Below the pieces are notes generated by a model. That model was not told where the DNA came from and did no database searches. It saw nothing but the letters and a program-made list of their open reading frames with translations. From contig JAANDG010000434.1 of the NCBI GenBank assembly GCA_036852015.1, positions 1 to 64,000 on the forward strand: 64,000 nucleotides of DNA. The letters are read 5' to 3'. A program made the position numbers and the translations under genes. Shown piece after piece: positions 54,501 through 64,000 of this stretch (its first letter is position 1; the number at the start of each line of letters is the position of its first letter). This stretch comes from Pelodera strongyloides (Eukaryota > Nematoda > Chromadorea > Rhabditida > Rhabditidae).

Positions 54501-56644
54501 CTTACCTGCATCATTCTAAAGAAAGATGCTATTCGCGGCACTTCTTTGTAAGGTCGGCCGAAAATTTCTTGAAAATCGGTGTACTTTGCTGAACCTTCAA
54601 ATGGGTGCTTGACGAACACTGCGTTTTCCTGAAAAAAATTGAACTACACAAATATTGCATTTTTATATTGACTCCGAGCAGTGGGTGCAATACATCGACA
54701 ACTATGTTCAGCAGATACGAATAATATACGCATAGTTTTCGGGAACGATTAATAAAGTGAGATTTTCGGCGAGGGAAAGTGAGAAAATTCTGAACCACTA
54801 AAGCGAAATGCCGGCCGGTTTTTGAAGCAGATCGAGTACACCAACATTCTTATGCAGCTTATGCAAATGAACATCGAGCTAAATTCGAACAAATTAGCAA
54901 TATGTCAGAATTCAGTTGTCCGCGATTCGCTTCGAAAACCGACCGGTGTTTCGCTTTGACTAAGTCACAGACGAGGCAAAAAAGTGATTTTGAAGTACTA
55001 CCTGCTTTCGCATAACAACTCGATCGAGCAGATTCGGAAAATAGTGTCGCTGTTTATAAATCACTTTTTGGTTGTAATGGAAATTGGCAATGTCGAATGC
55101 AGGAGTTCTAAATACTAAATTTTAAATAAAATTCAATATCAGCACATGAAAATAAAATTGTGTTCAATATAATAATAACTGTCTATGTTTTTACTTCTTT
55201 AGAGCTATGAAACTAGGATTAGGCCTTTGAGTTTTTATTTGCAGCACAATTAAAGTATTTTTGCTGTACGAGAGATAGAAATCAAGTGCGATATTAAATC
55301 TAAACATGTTGATTTAAATTTATAACAGTCATGTTGCGTATATTAAATATTAAATAACACGTTAAAATGTGTGAATCAATATGATGAAAGATATTCAGTA
55401 ACTGGCCGTAGTTTTAATTATTTGAACAAATTATTATGCACATATTATTTATTGTCTTTAAAGGGATCGGCTCACCTTAAATTGTGCCTGTTTTTTTTTG
55501 TTTCTTTATTTTCTATAAGGGATAACAAAAATTTGGAATACAAAAAGTAGTGTTCTATTTCAATACTCACGAAGATATTAGGTGATAAAGTGGTGGATCG
55601 ATCGGCCCGAAATGAAAAAGTGTAATTGTCCTGCCTTGTTTGTATGGGACAATTAACACTTTTTCATTTCGGGCCGATCGATCCACCACTTTATCACCTA
55701 ATATCTTCGTGAGTATTGAAATATAACACTACTTTTTGTATTCCAAATTTTTATTATCCCTTATATAAAATAAATAAACAGAAAAACAGACACGATTTGA
55801 GGTGAGCCGATCCCTTTAATTTCATTGCAAATTCCCTTCAGGGACGACTATACTTACCGTCCCAGCGCCTTTGAAATCCCCAAAAATGAAATCATCTCAA
55901 ATATGAAATTGCCGAGTCCACTTCCATGGTTTACCGTATATAATTCAACGAAAAATAATCTTTCTTCTGATTTTGTGCAAGTTGGTGCCAAGTCTTCGGT
56001 TCTGCAAGTACAAACACATGAAATGAAGTCCAAATTGTTAATTAGGATATCAACTTTCTGACGCCATATTCACCACTCAATGCCCCGTGGGGAAAGAATG
56101 CTATTTTCTGTCCCCAGGGAATATTTCCCCAAGGGAATCGGAGTGGTTATGGCCTCTGAACTTTGTATGCTCATGTTCAATCAGGAACAAATCATAATCT
56201 TTGAACACTTCATTGAACAAAGAACTTGTACTGGAAATACTAATTCTTTCGATTATGAAAACAATCTAACTTTCAAGAAATCTAAAATTTGTAAATGTTA
56301 TTTGTTTACAACTTATAGAATACAACTTGTATTCGTAGAATATGCTGATGCTCTGTCTAAAAGTAAAACTAGTGTCAATTGAATTTGACAAATTATCGAT
56401 TGTTTATTATCGATCCTTCAAACTGATATCGATTGAAGTTCAATTTATATCAATTGATATTATCAAGTAAATTATCTTACAACTGTCTGGGTGGATCCTT
56501 GTTGGGCAGCTCAGCTTTTGAAAGAAACTTCTGATCTTGATCCTGCTCCAAATTCACGTTTGTGTGAGTAACATATAACAACGTGACAAGAAGTAGACTT
56601 GCAAACGAAAGAAGGGCGGCTTTGTAAGATACTGGAGGGCGCAT
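51539..56644 (-). CDS. GT11-B: alpha-1,2-fucosyltransferase-like protein, 9 exons, 385 aa
   Basis: Exons in coding order: 56644-56481, 56001-55858, 55107-55002, 54628-54506, 54333-54209, 53856-53756, 53520-53444, 52196-52091, 51750-51539 (1158 bases). The start codon follows TTTTTTAG by four bases, which favours it over the upstream in-frame ATG. MRPPVSYKAALLSFASLLLV gives the signal anchor. Exon 1 has about 20 extra stem residues compared with A. GSGLGNFIFE, LCVHVRRGDF (His near residue 225), GNDHKW and ASTYGWWLSYFSRGQ are present, so all family landmarks are in place. Introns 2, 3 and 7 hold M3, M1 and M4 elements, and intron 1 an M6 element. Predicted Golgi GDP-fucose:galactoside transferase. 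Confidence 0.92.
53111..53384. repeat. M4 element, short form (GT11-B intron 7)
   Basis: TTAAAGGGAGAGGCCCACGA to CTCGTGGGCCTGTCCTTTTAA. Nearly fully palindromic, with AGAACTCGCAGAGCTATTCC near the centre. Confidence 0.92.
54798..54959. repeat. M1 element, copy 10 (GT11-B intron 3)
   Basis: CTAAAGCGAAATGCCGGCCG to GACCGGTGTTTCGCTTTGA. Both target-site copies have decayed from TTAA. Confidence 0.85.
55458..55819. repeat. M3 element in GT11-B intron 2
   Basis: TTAAAGGGATCGGCTCACCT to the inverse AGGTGAGCCGATCCCTTTAA, perfect 20-base ends. The palindromic core is TAAAGTGGTGGATCGATCGG. Ends 38 bases from exon 2. Confidence 0.95.
56062..56158. repeat. M6 element, GT11-B intron 1
   Basis: GCCATATTCACCACTCAATG to GGAGTGGTTATGGCCTC with CCCCAGGGAATATTTCCCC inside. 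Short form of the family. Confidence 0.8.
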
Positions 56645-56803
56645 CTTGCTAAAAAAGATACGCTCGTATAGTTTGAAATAAGTTTCATACTTATTACATA
56701 ACACGATGTTGCCACGACAAATAAAAGAGGGAATGTAAAGCGGCACATATCATACATGACATGCACTGGTAGTGCACTGGTGGTTTAGTCAATAAATTTT
56801 TAG

Positions 56804-56989
56804 TTAACGCTAAATACTGGCTGGTTTCTGAAACGCATCGGGTACACCAGCATTCTTATGCAGTTTACGCAAATGACCATAAATTGGAATAAAAATCGAG
56901 CTAAATTCGACTAAATTAGCATAAATAAGTAAGAACTCAATTGTCCACCATGCGCATGCGTTCCAAAAACCGGCCGTATTTAACTTTAA
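56804..56989. repeat. M1 element, copy 11, upstream of GT11-B
   Basis: TTAACGCTAAATACTGGCTG to CCGGCCGTATTTAACTTTAA. Within 160 bases of the GT11-B start codon. Confidence 0.82.
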
Positions 56990-57069
56990 AATAATAAGAA
57001 TGCAAAACCCAAACGCCACGCACTTTTACGTGTAACAAGCTTTGAAATGCCTTGTGTAAATGTGTATTT

Positions 57070-57560
57070 ATTTGATGCCTTGTATATTTATTCAGCTTTT
57101 CTATCGCGACGCAGACAGAACCGAAGCGAGGATTGATTTGTTTTAATTAGGGGATAATTTTCAACATTCATATTTTATACATAAAACTCATTATATAATC
57201 TTTATTGAGAACATAACACAAACATAAACATGGATAAACATGTCACAGATACATACGAAGAATGGCATCAAAAGTATAATTCATGATGAAAATCTAAACT
57301 ACATCGAATTTCAGCCAATACTTTGAGCATCTAAATACATCATTATATAGTCATTTTGTTTTTCTAACTGCATATGTGACACGGCATCAAAATTATAATT
57401 CATGATGAAAATCTAAACTACACCGAATTTCAGCTAGTAATTTGATTATCTAAATACATCCTCAGATTCAGATAATCATTTTGTTTTTCTAACTGCATAT
57501 GTGAACGAAATTCACTTACTTTTGCCATAATGGTAGGGAAACGAAACATGATATGCAAAC
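57070..57560. repeat. Repeat complex with a 120-bp tandem duplication
   Basis: Starts with TTTATTCAGCTTTTCTATCG, like the units at 22.6 and 34.83 kb. Two direct copies of about 122 bases follow (57,262-57,383 and 57,384-57,513), each with ATAATTCATGATGAAAATCT and TTTTTCTAACTGCATATGTG. Confidence 0.75.
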
Positions 57561-57669
57561 TTGTGAAATACCATATCCGTTTTCTGTTTTTCAATTTAAT
57601 AAAAAATTAATAATTAACTCGAAAACTAGTGAATGCAGCTATTCCAAGATTAAAGTAAAGGTAAAGTTT

Positions 57670-60600
57670 TTACTTTCTTGCATGAGTTCTAACACCAAAA
57701 TCTATCGTATTTGTCTCCTTATTATAATGCAGTGGTGTGAAGTACGGTAGAAAGAATGTGTGTCGTGTGGTGCGCTGTTTTTCCAAATCAGGCCTTTTAA
57801 ACATAACATCCAAGTAATAGGCAGTTTGATTTGTATTACGCCCACGAGCAAAATACGATAGCCACCATCCGTATGTTGAGGCGGCAGCTAAATTAAACAT
57901 TACATTATTATTTAAAGCGAAGTACCGGTCGGTTTTTGAAACGCACCATGGACAACTGGATTCTTATGTATTTATGCTAATTTGCTCGAATTTAGCGCGA
58001 TTTTGTATTCTAATTTATGTTCATTTACATATGCTGCATAAGAATGTTGATGTACTCGCTATGTTTCAAAAACCAGCCAGTATTTCGCTTTAAATATAAC
58101 CGCACTTCAAAAAAAATGAGAGTTTCCCCTCTCTCGAAATGTGGTGTTTTTGGAACAGCCTGGCAATGTGTGTTTCTGTGGTTCTGTATAATGGGCACCG
58201 TGCCCAATTCATGTTAATGTTTTTACGATGGATTAGTGATTTGCATAGACATAGACTTATCGTTTTTTTTGAACTTTTAACACCCCGATATTGGAGCTTT
58301 TTTGGAAGTACAGAGGCATATCTATTTATAAATTGTTTGTGTTTGTTCATCTACCAATACGAAAATATCCATCATGCGTACTTCGACAATAAATTGATTT
58401 CCGTGATAAAATATGGCAAATATATAATTGTCACCTGTCAGGAAGACCGTATCACAATACAGACTCGAGAACACCCAATCGATATTATGTGGCCAAAATC
58501 TCGAAGAGTTGCCAATATGAACGGGGAATTTGAATTTTCCCTGAAAGATTTGGGGCAAAAATAATCTATGGTGATACAGACATGGCACGGCATGACACGG
58601 CATGACACAACAACTGCACTAACAGGGACACGTCATGACATGTCAACTGGGCAACTGTACTATTGGGCAAACAGGAGAGGCCACACCGAAACAGAAGCTC
58701 GATAAATGTCTGTTTCTGCGATGATTACACAATTTCATGGGGCCAAAATTTTATTTTTATGCAATTTTGTTTCATATCTCATGAATATAAAGATAAAGAC
58801 AAAGATAAAGAGCACCCCGTTACATCAACCGAAATCCGCGGAAACGATGCAGGGGGTCCAACGTGGAAAGCTTGAAGCTTCCGGGTGGCCAAAATTGTCG
58901 GGAAGCCGATTTATCTCCACCAGTTTTACCCAGCTTCCAACTTCTACGCCCTTCTTTGGGTGAGGGGCTCCGGGCATGAATATAAACCCAATAGAATTGT
59001 CTTACTTCATCGACAATTTTTTGCCTATATTTCGGATTGCTACCCAACAATACAGCGTTGACTTTGTCGTACTTTTTCGAAACTGAAATAAGTTTTACTA
59101 TTATTGTTCCTGCATTCATTCCCTTGAAATGAGCCATTCGTAATATGCCTTTTCTCCTATCTATCTTTTACTGCCTTTCTCTCTCACTCATTCTCTATCT
59201 CTCTATCTATCCCTCCCTCACACACACTCTCTCTCTATCTGTCTCCATCACTCTCTCTCACTCTCTCTCTCTTCTCTCTCTATCTCTCTCTCTATATCTC
59301 TCTATTATCTCTCTATCTCTCTCTATCTACTCTCTCGATCTCTCTCTATCTCTATCTCTATCTCTATCTCTATCTATCTCTATCTATCTCTCTCACTCTA
59401 CCGCTCTCTCTCTCTCTCTCTCTCTCTTTTTACGAGCTCTCTTCCATATGCGATATTTCACATTTATTCTAGCCGTTTCACGATTTCTTTTTACCTGGTA
59501 AAAGAACTAAACGAACCAATTTTATGTACAAATTTCAAGCCAGCAATCGTGGACTCTTCTTTCGACATTTCCATCGGAGCATTTGTAAAATCTCCACGCC
59601 GCATGTGGACACAAATACTAAAAGGAGGTATAATTTTGGTTTTTTTAACTCCGAAAAAAGTGCCAACTCAGATTCTGACTTTTCTATCACGAGAGATGAT
59701 ATTTAAAGCCACGATAAAAATTTGTTTTAGAAGAAGGACTAAGGCGGCAGACACTCGGCTTGTCCCTTAGACTACTTTCCTTCTCATAAACGTAAAACTA
59801 CGCCGCGCACAAAAAAAAACAGTGTGAGCCACAGGGGCGCGGCGCACCAGAGGGGCACCAATGGGCTAACACCATATGGCGCACCCGTGGGGCACATGCG
59901 GCGCACCACTGGCGCACCTACCGCGCATTCCCTAAATGGTGCGCCGCACAAAAGAACACCCGTGGCACACTATTCGCGCACCCTAGTAGGGGTGCGTCGC
60001 GTGCCAACGGCCGCCTTTTTTGTGCGCGGCGATGGCGCGGAGTTTCACCAGTGTAAGTTCATGCATTGTAGTTTCATTGCAGAGGAAAAAGTACGATATC
60101 GCTATTTGTGTCGTTCTCCGACAATTATTGGTTTAACCAGCACCTGAGAGTATCACAACATATAAATACTGTGAGCGCGCGTAAAAAAAGCAAGGCAAAG
60201 CCGGAAGACCAACTTATGTGTGTCTTTTAATTTATTATGTGGAAGGATGTTGTTCGTCGCAATTTCAATGTGTTCCGGTCGAAATTGTAGAATTGAGAGA
60301 ATTTCCTTCCTTGAAAGGTTTTCAAAGTGTTTGAAACTCTGAAAGTGTTCTTGATTTACGCTCTACATTTTATATAAACCGTGTCTTGGTGTCTTGTCTT
60401 GGTGACATAAACCGTGTCTTTTCACCCCGTGTCTTGGTGAAGCCATCTATAAGACTCCTGCCTACAAATGGTAGCATTACATAATATATAATAAAACCCT
60501 TCAAATGTGATATGCCTTAGTAGGAGCCAGCCCGGTTAATTAGACCACCTCAATGTTATTCCATACGATTTACCTTCAAGTTCAAGTTTTGTAAAAGTAC

Positions 60601-61810
60601 GGCACGGTATATTTGCGTAAAAACAATGTACGGTATGCGGCAGAGTATTTATCATTCAAATTTCCACCTTGAGTCAGTAATCGATAAGTGGGCCCTTGTT
60701 ATTAGGAACTGTTGTGAAGCCCTTCGTCTTAGTGTTAGGGTAACCTTTTGATTGCATATGCTTCGATATATGTGTCAATAAACTGTTCACTAAACGTAAC
60801 ATACTTGCATCATTTGTAGATATGTGGCTATTCGTGGTACGTCCTTATATTCAGTGCCGTAGGTCTTTTCAAAATCCGTTACTTTTGCCGAACCAGGGTT
60901 TATGTGCTTGATAAACACGGAATGGTTCTGAAAAGAAAATCAATAAATACAGTATAATCGATAAATAGATATGATGGTCATGTCATGATCCGAGGAAGGA
61001 AGAGTGATATGCTTCCTCTATTGAAACAGCCCAGTATGACATTGCTGTTAAAGCGAAATGTTAGCCTCTTTGGAAAATTTGCATATGATAAGCAAATCCT
61101 ATGTATCATATGCTAATTTTGTACGATTGCCGTGGACGATCGTACAAAATTAGCATAGGATACCTAGGATTTGCATATCATATGCAAATTTTACAAAGGG
61201 GCTAGTATTTCGCTTTAAAAAAATGTCACCTAAAACAGTTCGTCAGTTATCATGAGTTAAAGCGAAATATCGGCCGGTTTTTGAAACACATCGAGTAGAC
61301 CAGCAATCATATGCTATGCAAATGAACGTAAATTAGAATAAGAAGTTGAACAAAATTCGAGCAAATAAACATAAGTACGTACCAATTCAGATAGCCAGGA
61401 TGCGTTTCAAAAACCGGCCGATATTTCGATTTTAAAAAATTAAAATCGACCACCTTAGAGCGCTGTACTGGTGAATTGGGCTTGGTGTGAACTCATACGA
61501 AAACGAGGGATAATAAGGAACACAACGCTCACCGCATTTCGTATGACGATCGTGTCGAAAAGGTGCGGGAAATTCTCTCGCTGTCGGTTGATCAACCTCT
61601 TGATGTATCTCTCCTCAGTGACATCGAACGCTGGAGTCCTGTAAAGTGCCCGATTAGAAATTTACCCATCGACTTTACGACGTAGAAGTCTAAACAGACC
61701 TGCGGAGCTAGTCCAAGCATATCTCATCACTTCAAATTTCTCTCTCTCTCCTTTAAGATACATAGCGATAGAGGAAAAGAGCGTGTGAGAGAGGGAGAGA
61801 GAGAGAGCGA

Positions 61811-61850
<40 letters not shown>

Positions 61851-62592
61851 TAGGAAGAGAGAGAGAGATTGCATGCATTCGCTCACCGTCCTAGTGCCTT
61901 TGAAATTCCCAAGAATGAAATCATCTCGAAAAGGAAATTGCCCAATCCATTCCCATGTAAAACAGAGCCAAGATGACCAAATAATAATCGTTCCTCCTGG
62001 GGTGCGGATAGAGACTGTGAAGGTGAAGGCCTGAAATATGCTAATATGCAGATCCAATTTAGTACCGTATTACCTACCGTACTACCGTAACTACCGTATT
62101 CTCTAATACATGCCACAGTATACGTATATCAACCACTGCCGTGTGTATACTGTATACTCTACGTAAAAAGTTTTGAAGTATGTAAAAAGTAGAGAAGTTT
62201 GGCTCTTGAACATAGGTTATATATCCATCGCCGTAGTGGTTTCTCAAGTAACAGAACACTTCGTCTCACGTTTTCATGCATTGCAAAAATGGAAGATTTT
62301 AAATTGTTTTTCACAATAATGTTCTTTTTCAATCAACTAGTAAGTTGGAAACTAAAGCGGTATAATAGGTGATTTGTGAAACATATTTTCTCAAATTCAA
62401 TTCAACTTTTAGAACGATTTTCTGAGTAAAGCTGTTTTCAAGGCCAACGGACGTTTACATCTACCTGTAATTCCGTTTTACCTACCGTATGATATCTGCG
62501 TCACCGTATATTGTGAGTGCGACCCCCGCCGTGCCAACGATAACAAGAACTCCGAAGGATAACAGTAACGCCTTATAGGATTCTATTGACAT
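57670..62592 (-). CDS. GT11-A: alpha-1,2-fucosyltransferase-like protein, 9 exons, 368 aa
   Basis: Exons in coding order: 62592-62486, 62030-61887, 61638-61533, 60927-60805, 60338-60214, 59617-59517, 59082-59006, 58540-58435, 57887-57670 (1107 bases). Intron phases are 2,2,0,0,2,1,0,1, as in all six genes. Signal anchor YKALLLSFGVLVIVGTAGVA near residues 6-25, NGLGNFLFE near 63-71, CVHMRRGDF near 204-212, GSNPKY in exon 7 and ASTYGWWLSYFARGR near 298-312. The order matches GT11: N-terminal GLGN loop, HxRRGD donor site, C-terminal TYGWW segment. In exon 7 the usual Trp is Tyr. The ATG follows TTGCTTCAG by five bases. An M1 element lies 40 bases upstream of the start. Introns contain three M1-type elements, CT/GA tracts and a GC-rich element. 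Confidence 0.92.
57912..58093. repeat. M1 element, copy 12 (GT11-A intron 8)
   Basis: TTAAAGCGAAGTACCGGTCG to CCAGCCAGTATTTCGCTTTAA, 24 bases from the exon 9 acceptor. Confidence 0.92.
59160..59430. repeat. (CT)n/(CTAT)n microsatellite, GT11-A intron 6
   Basis: CTCTCT and CTATCTCTAT runs over about 270 bases. ORFs read through it are artefacts. Confidence 0.96.
59789..60055. repeat. GC-rich inverted-repeat element, GT11-A intron 5
   Basis: Ends TAAAACTACGCCGCGCACAA and TTGTGCGCGGCGATGGCGCG, with many GGCGCACC/GGTGCGCC words inside. A related copy with TTTTTTGCGCGCGGCGATGG is at 15,253-15,362. No coding capacity recognised. Confidence 0.75.
61048..61218. repeat. M1 variant with a different palindromic core (GT11-A intron 3)
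   Basis: TTAAAGCGAAAT at the left and ATTTCGCTTTAA at the right. The arms continue as GGAAAATTTGCATATGATAA and GCATATCATATGCAAATTTT, with a CGATCGTACAAAATTAGCAT centre. The CCGGCCGG subterminal block is replaced. Confidence 0.92.
61257..61435. repeat. M1 element, copy 13 (GT11-A intron 3)
   Basis: TTAAAGCGAAATATCGGCCG to CCGGCCGATATTTCGATTTTAA, 38 bases from the preceding variant. Confidence 0.92.
61745..61872. repeat. (GA)n microsatellite, GT11-A intron 2
   Basis: GAGAGAGA runs ending 14 bases from the exon 2 donor. Pyrimidine-rich on the coding strand. Confidence 0.95.
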
Positions 62593-62632
62593 ATTCACTG
62601 AAGCAAGACTCGACAAGTGATTAAGAAAATCG

Positions 62633-62809
62633 TTAATGCAAAATACCGGCCGGTTTTTGAATCGCGGACAACTGAATTCTTACGTATTTATGCTAATTTG
62701 CTCGAATTTAGCTCGATTTTTTATTCTAATTTATTTTCATTTGCATACGCTGCATAAGAATGCTGATGTGCTCGATGCGTTTCCAAAAGCGGCCGGTATT
62801 TCGCTTTAA
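62633..62809. repeat. M1 element, copy 14, 40 bases upstream of the GT11-A start codon
   Basis: TTAATGCAAAATACCGGCCG to GCGGCCGGTATTTCGCTTTAA. Sits in the likely 5' UTR or promoter of GT11-A. Confidence 0.92.
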
Positions 62810-63312
62810 TATCAAAGCAACGAAATAAAAAAGGCGAACAACAGGCTAGACACATTTAGAAGGTACTGCTTCTTACGCGGAGAATCAAACATAGCAATGA
62901 GCACATGAGGGAAAATACAGGAAAATTAAAGAAAAGTTTCTTGCAAATTCCTGACAGCAGAAACAAATTTCCCGCAACCGAAACAAATTCGGATTCTTGT
63001 CGCACAGCTAACCATCAACGTGTCGATATAAAAATAGTTATCCTCGCGCGCACCACATTTGTTCAGCTGTCCAACAAAATGACAAAAACGCGATGAAATG
63101 AGGAATTATATATATTTTGCTCGTTCATTGCTCACCGGCTTGCTTTACCTAAAAACTTCCAGTTTTGAAGAATTATGCAACCTGTAAAAGGTACGTTTAG
63201 ATCCTAACGGTGTGCCTAACATAACTTTACGTTCCTTTACTGTGATGCATTTTCGGTGAACACATTTCAGATGTCTCGTTTGTTCGGCGATCTGCGAAAC
63301 CAAAAAACATAC

Positions 63313-63360
63313 CGGCTACCCTAATCCTGCCCGAAGAGATGGGCAGGATTACGGTAGCCG
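63313..63360. repeat. Short 20-bp hairpin
   Basis: CGGCTACCCTAATCCTGCCC and GGGCAGGATTACGGTAGCCG around an 8-base loop, one mismatch. Function unknown; size fits a small-RNA hairpin or a tiny inverted repeat. Confidence 0.9.
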
Positions 63361-63533
63361 AGCCTCTTAAAATTACGGTTTATAATCCATAGGCGTTTTT
63401 CAGTGTTTCCGTCGTTCACATTTTCAAACCACTAATCATCATTTCTATTTTAGCCAAGGGTAGATGCCCACTTTCCCACTTTGGTTCTTGCACATCTCTT
63501 TATTTATTTGTTTATTTGCCTTTTTTTATTATA

Positions 63534-64000
63534 AACCAGCCGGCTACGCCGCCCGAGGCGACTTTCTATTATGGGGTTTGTAAGTATACAACAATTCCTT
63601 GCAAGTGTGTACACGAAGTACCGTAGTTTGGAACTAAGTATGAATATATAATAATTTATTACGCACAAAGACAATCAAAGAAAGCAATGTAACGTGCAGT
63701 TTGTGTTATAAAATACACATACTAAATCAATAAAACATAATAAAGTGGTAGTAAAATAAACACGCAAATTCGAAGTAAATCAACAGGAGTTTGTAACGTT
63801 TTGTTCAATCATAAGGGAAGTTCATGACATGAGTAATTATAAAATCGTTCCAAGACTCATTTTCCGAAGACAAATTTTTCGGCATACTTGCAAACCCCAT
63901 TACATTTATTTTATTTTACGCATACGTGAAACGTGAAACGTGGATTAAAAAGAATGGATCATATGCTAAAATCCTCGCTCCGTTGTCCTTTTTGTTGCAC
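63534..64000. repeat. Inverted copy of part of M5 element b, cut by the window edge
   Basis: AACCAGCCGGCTACGCCGCC, then CGAGGCGACTTTCTA, is the inverse of 39,091-39,124. GGATCATATGCTAAAATCCTCGCT near the end is the inverse of 39.01-39.03 kb, but the spacing is wider here. Confidence 0.7.

Larger units (their letters stand above)
56645..57669. other. Spacer between GT11-B start and GT11-A stop
   Basis: Holds an M1 element (56,804-56,989) and part of the 22/34/40 kb repeat complex (57,070-57,560). No gene seen. Confidence 0.55.
62593..64000. other. Upstream region of GT11-A to the window end
   Basis: Holds an M1 element, a short hairpin and part of an M5-like element. No further gene seen. 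The GT11-A promoter should lie at the left. Confidence 0.5.

Overview
The window looks like nematode nuclear DNA, AT-rich, with small exons, TTTCAG-type 3' splice sites and introns packed with short palindromic transposons. The species cannot be named from sequence. The nematode call rests on two gene families: choline/ecdysteroid-kinase-like DUF1679 proteins and alpha-1,2-fucosyltransferase-like GT11 proteins, both expanded in nematodes. No bacterial, organellar or viral gene was recognised. All gene models were assembled by hand from splice signals and comparison between the paralogs in the window.

Layout. 0-15 kb: three CHK/DUF1679 genes. One is cut by the left edge on the minus strand (CHK-0). 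Two are complete on the plus strand with twelve exons each (CHK-1, 1952-7491, 414 aa; CHK-2, 9805-14926, 411 aa). 15-63 kb: six complete GT11 genes, all on the minus strand, each with nine exons and the same intron positions and phases. From left to right these are F (371 aa), E (371), D (367), C (369), B (385) and A (368). Each encodes an N-terminal signal anchor, a GLGN-type motif, an RRGD motif and a C-terminal STYGWW-type motif, as expected of Golgi type II GT11 enzymes. Genes F and E are two copies of a segmental duplication (about 14.85-20.48 kb and 26.96-33.24 kb). The E copy still carries a fossil of the last CHK-2 exon at its left end.

Between and inside the genes lie at least seven families of short inverted-repeat elements. 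Five share the terminus TTAA-AG(G/C)G and a TTAA (or TA) target. The tandem duplication at 33.3-36.9 kb supplies a natural empty site for one of them. Other content: a decayed non-LTR retrotransposon (23.9-24.5 kb), a 1.2 kb long-TIR element (24.5-25.7 kb), a pair of 0.8-0.9 kb elements (37.1-39.2 kb), a 15-copy minisatellite in an intron of E that starts beside a GC-AG 5' splice site, and several tandem arrays in CHK-1 that duplicate splice signals.

The two gene families are neighbours on opposite strands, so nothing suggests an operon. The fucosyltransferases would decorate glycans in the Golgi. The CHK proteins are predicted cytosolic small-molecule kinases of unknown substrate. The most distinctive content is the dense TTAA-element population and its effect on gene structure, rather than a new protein system.
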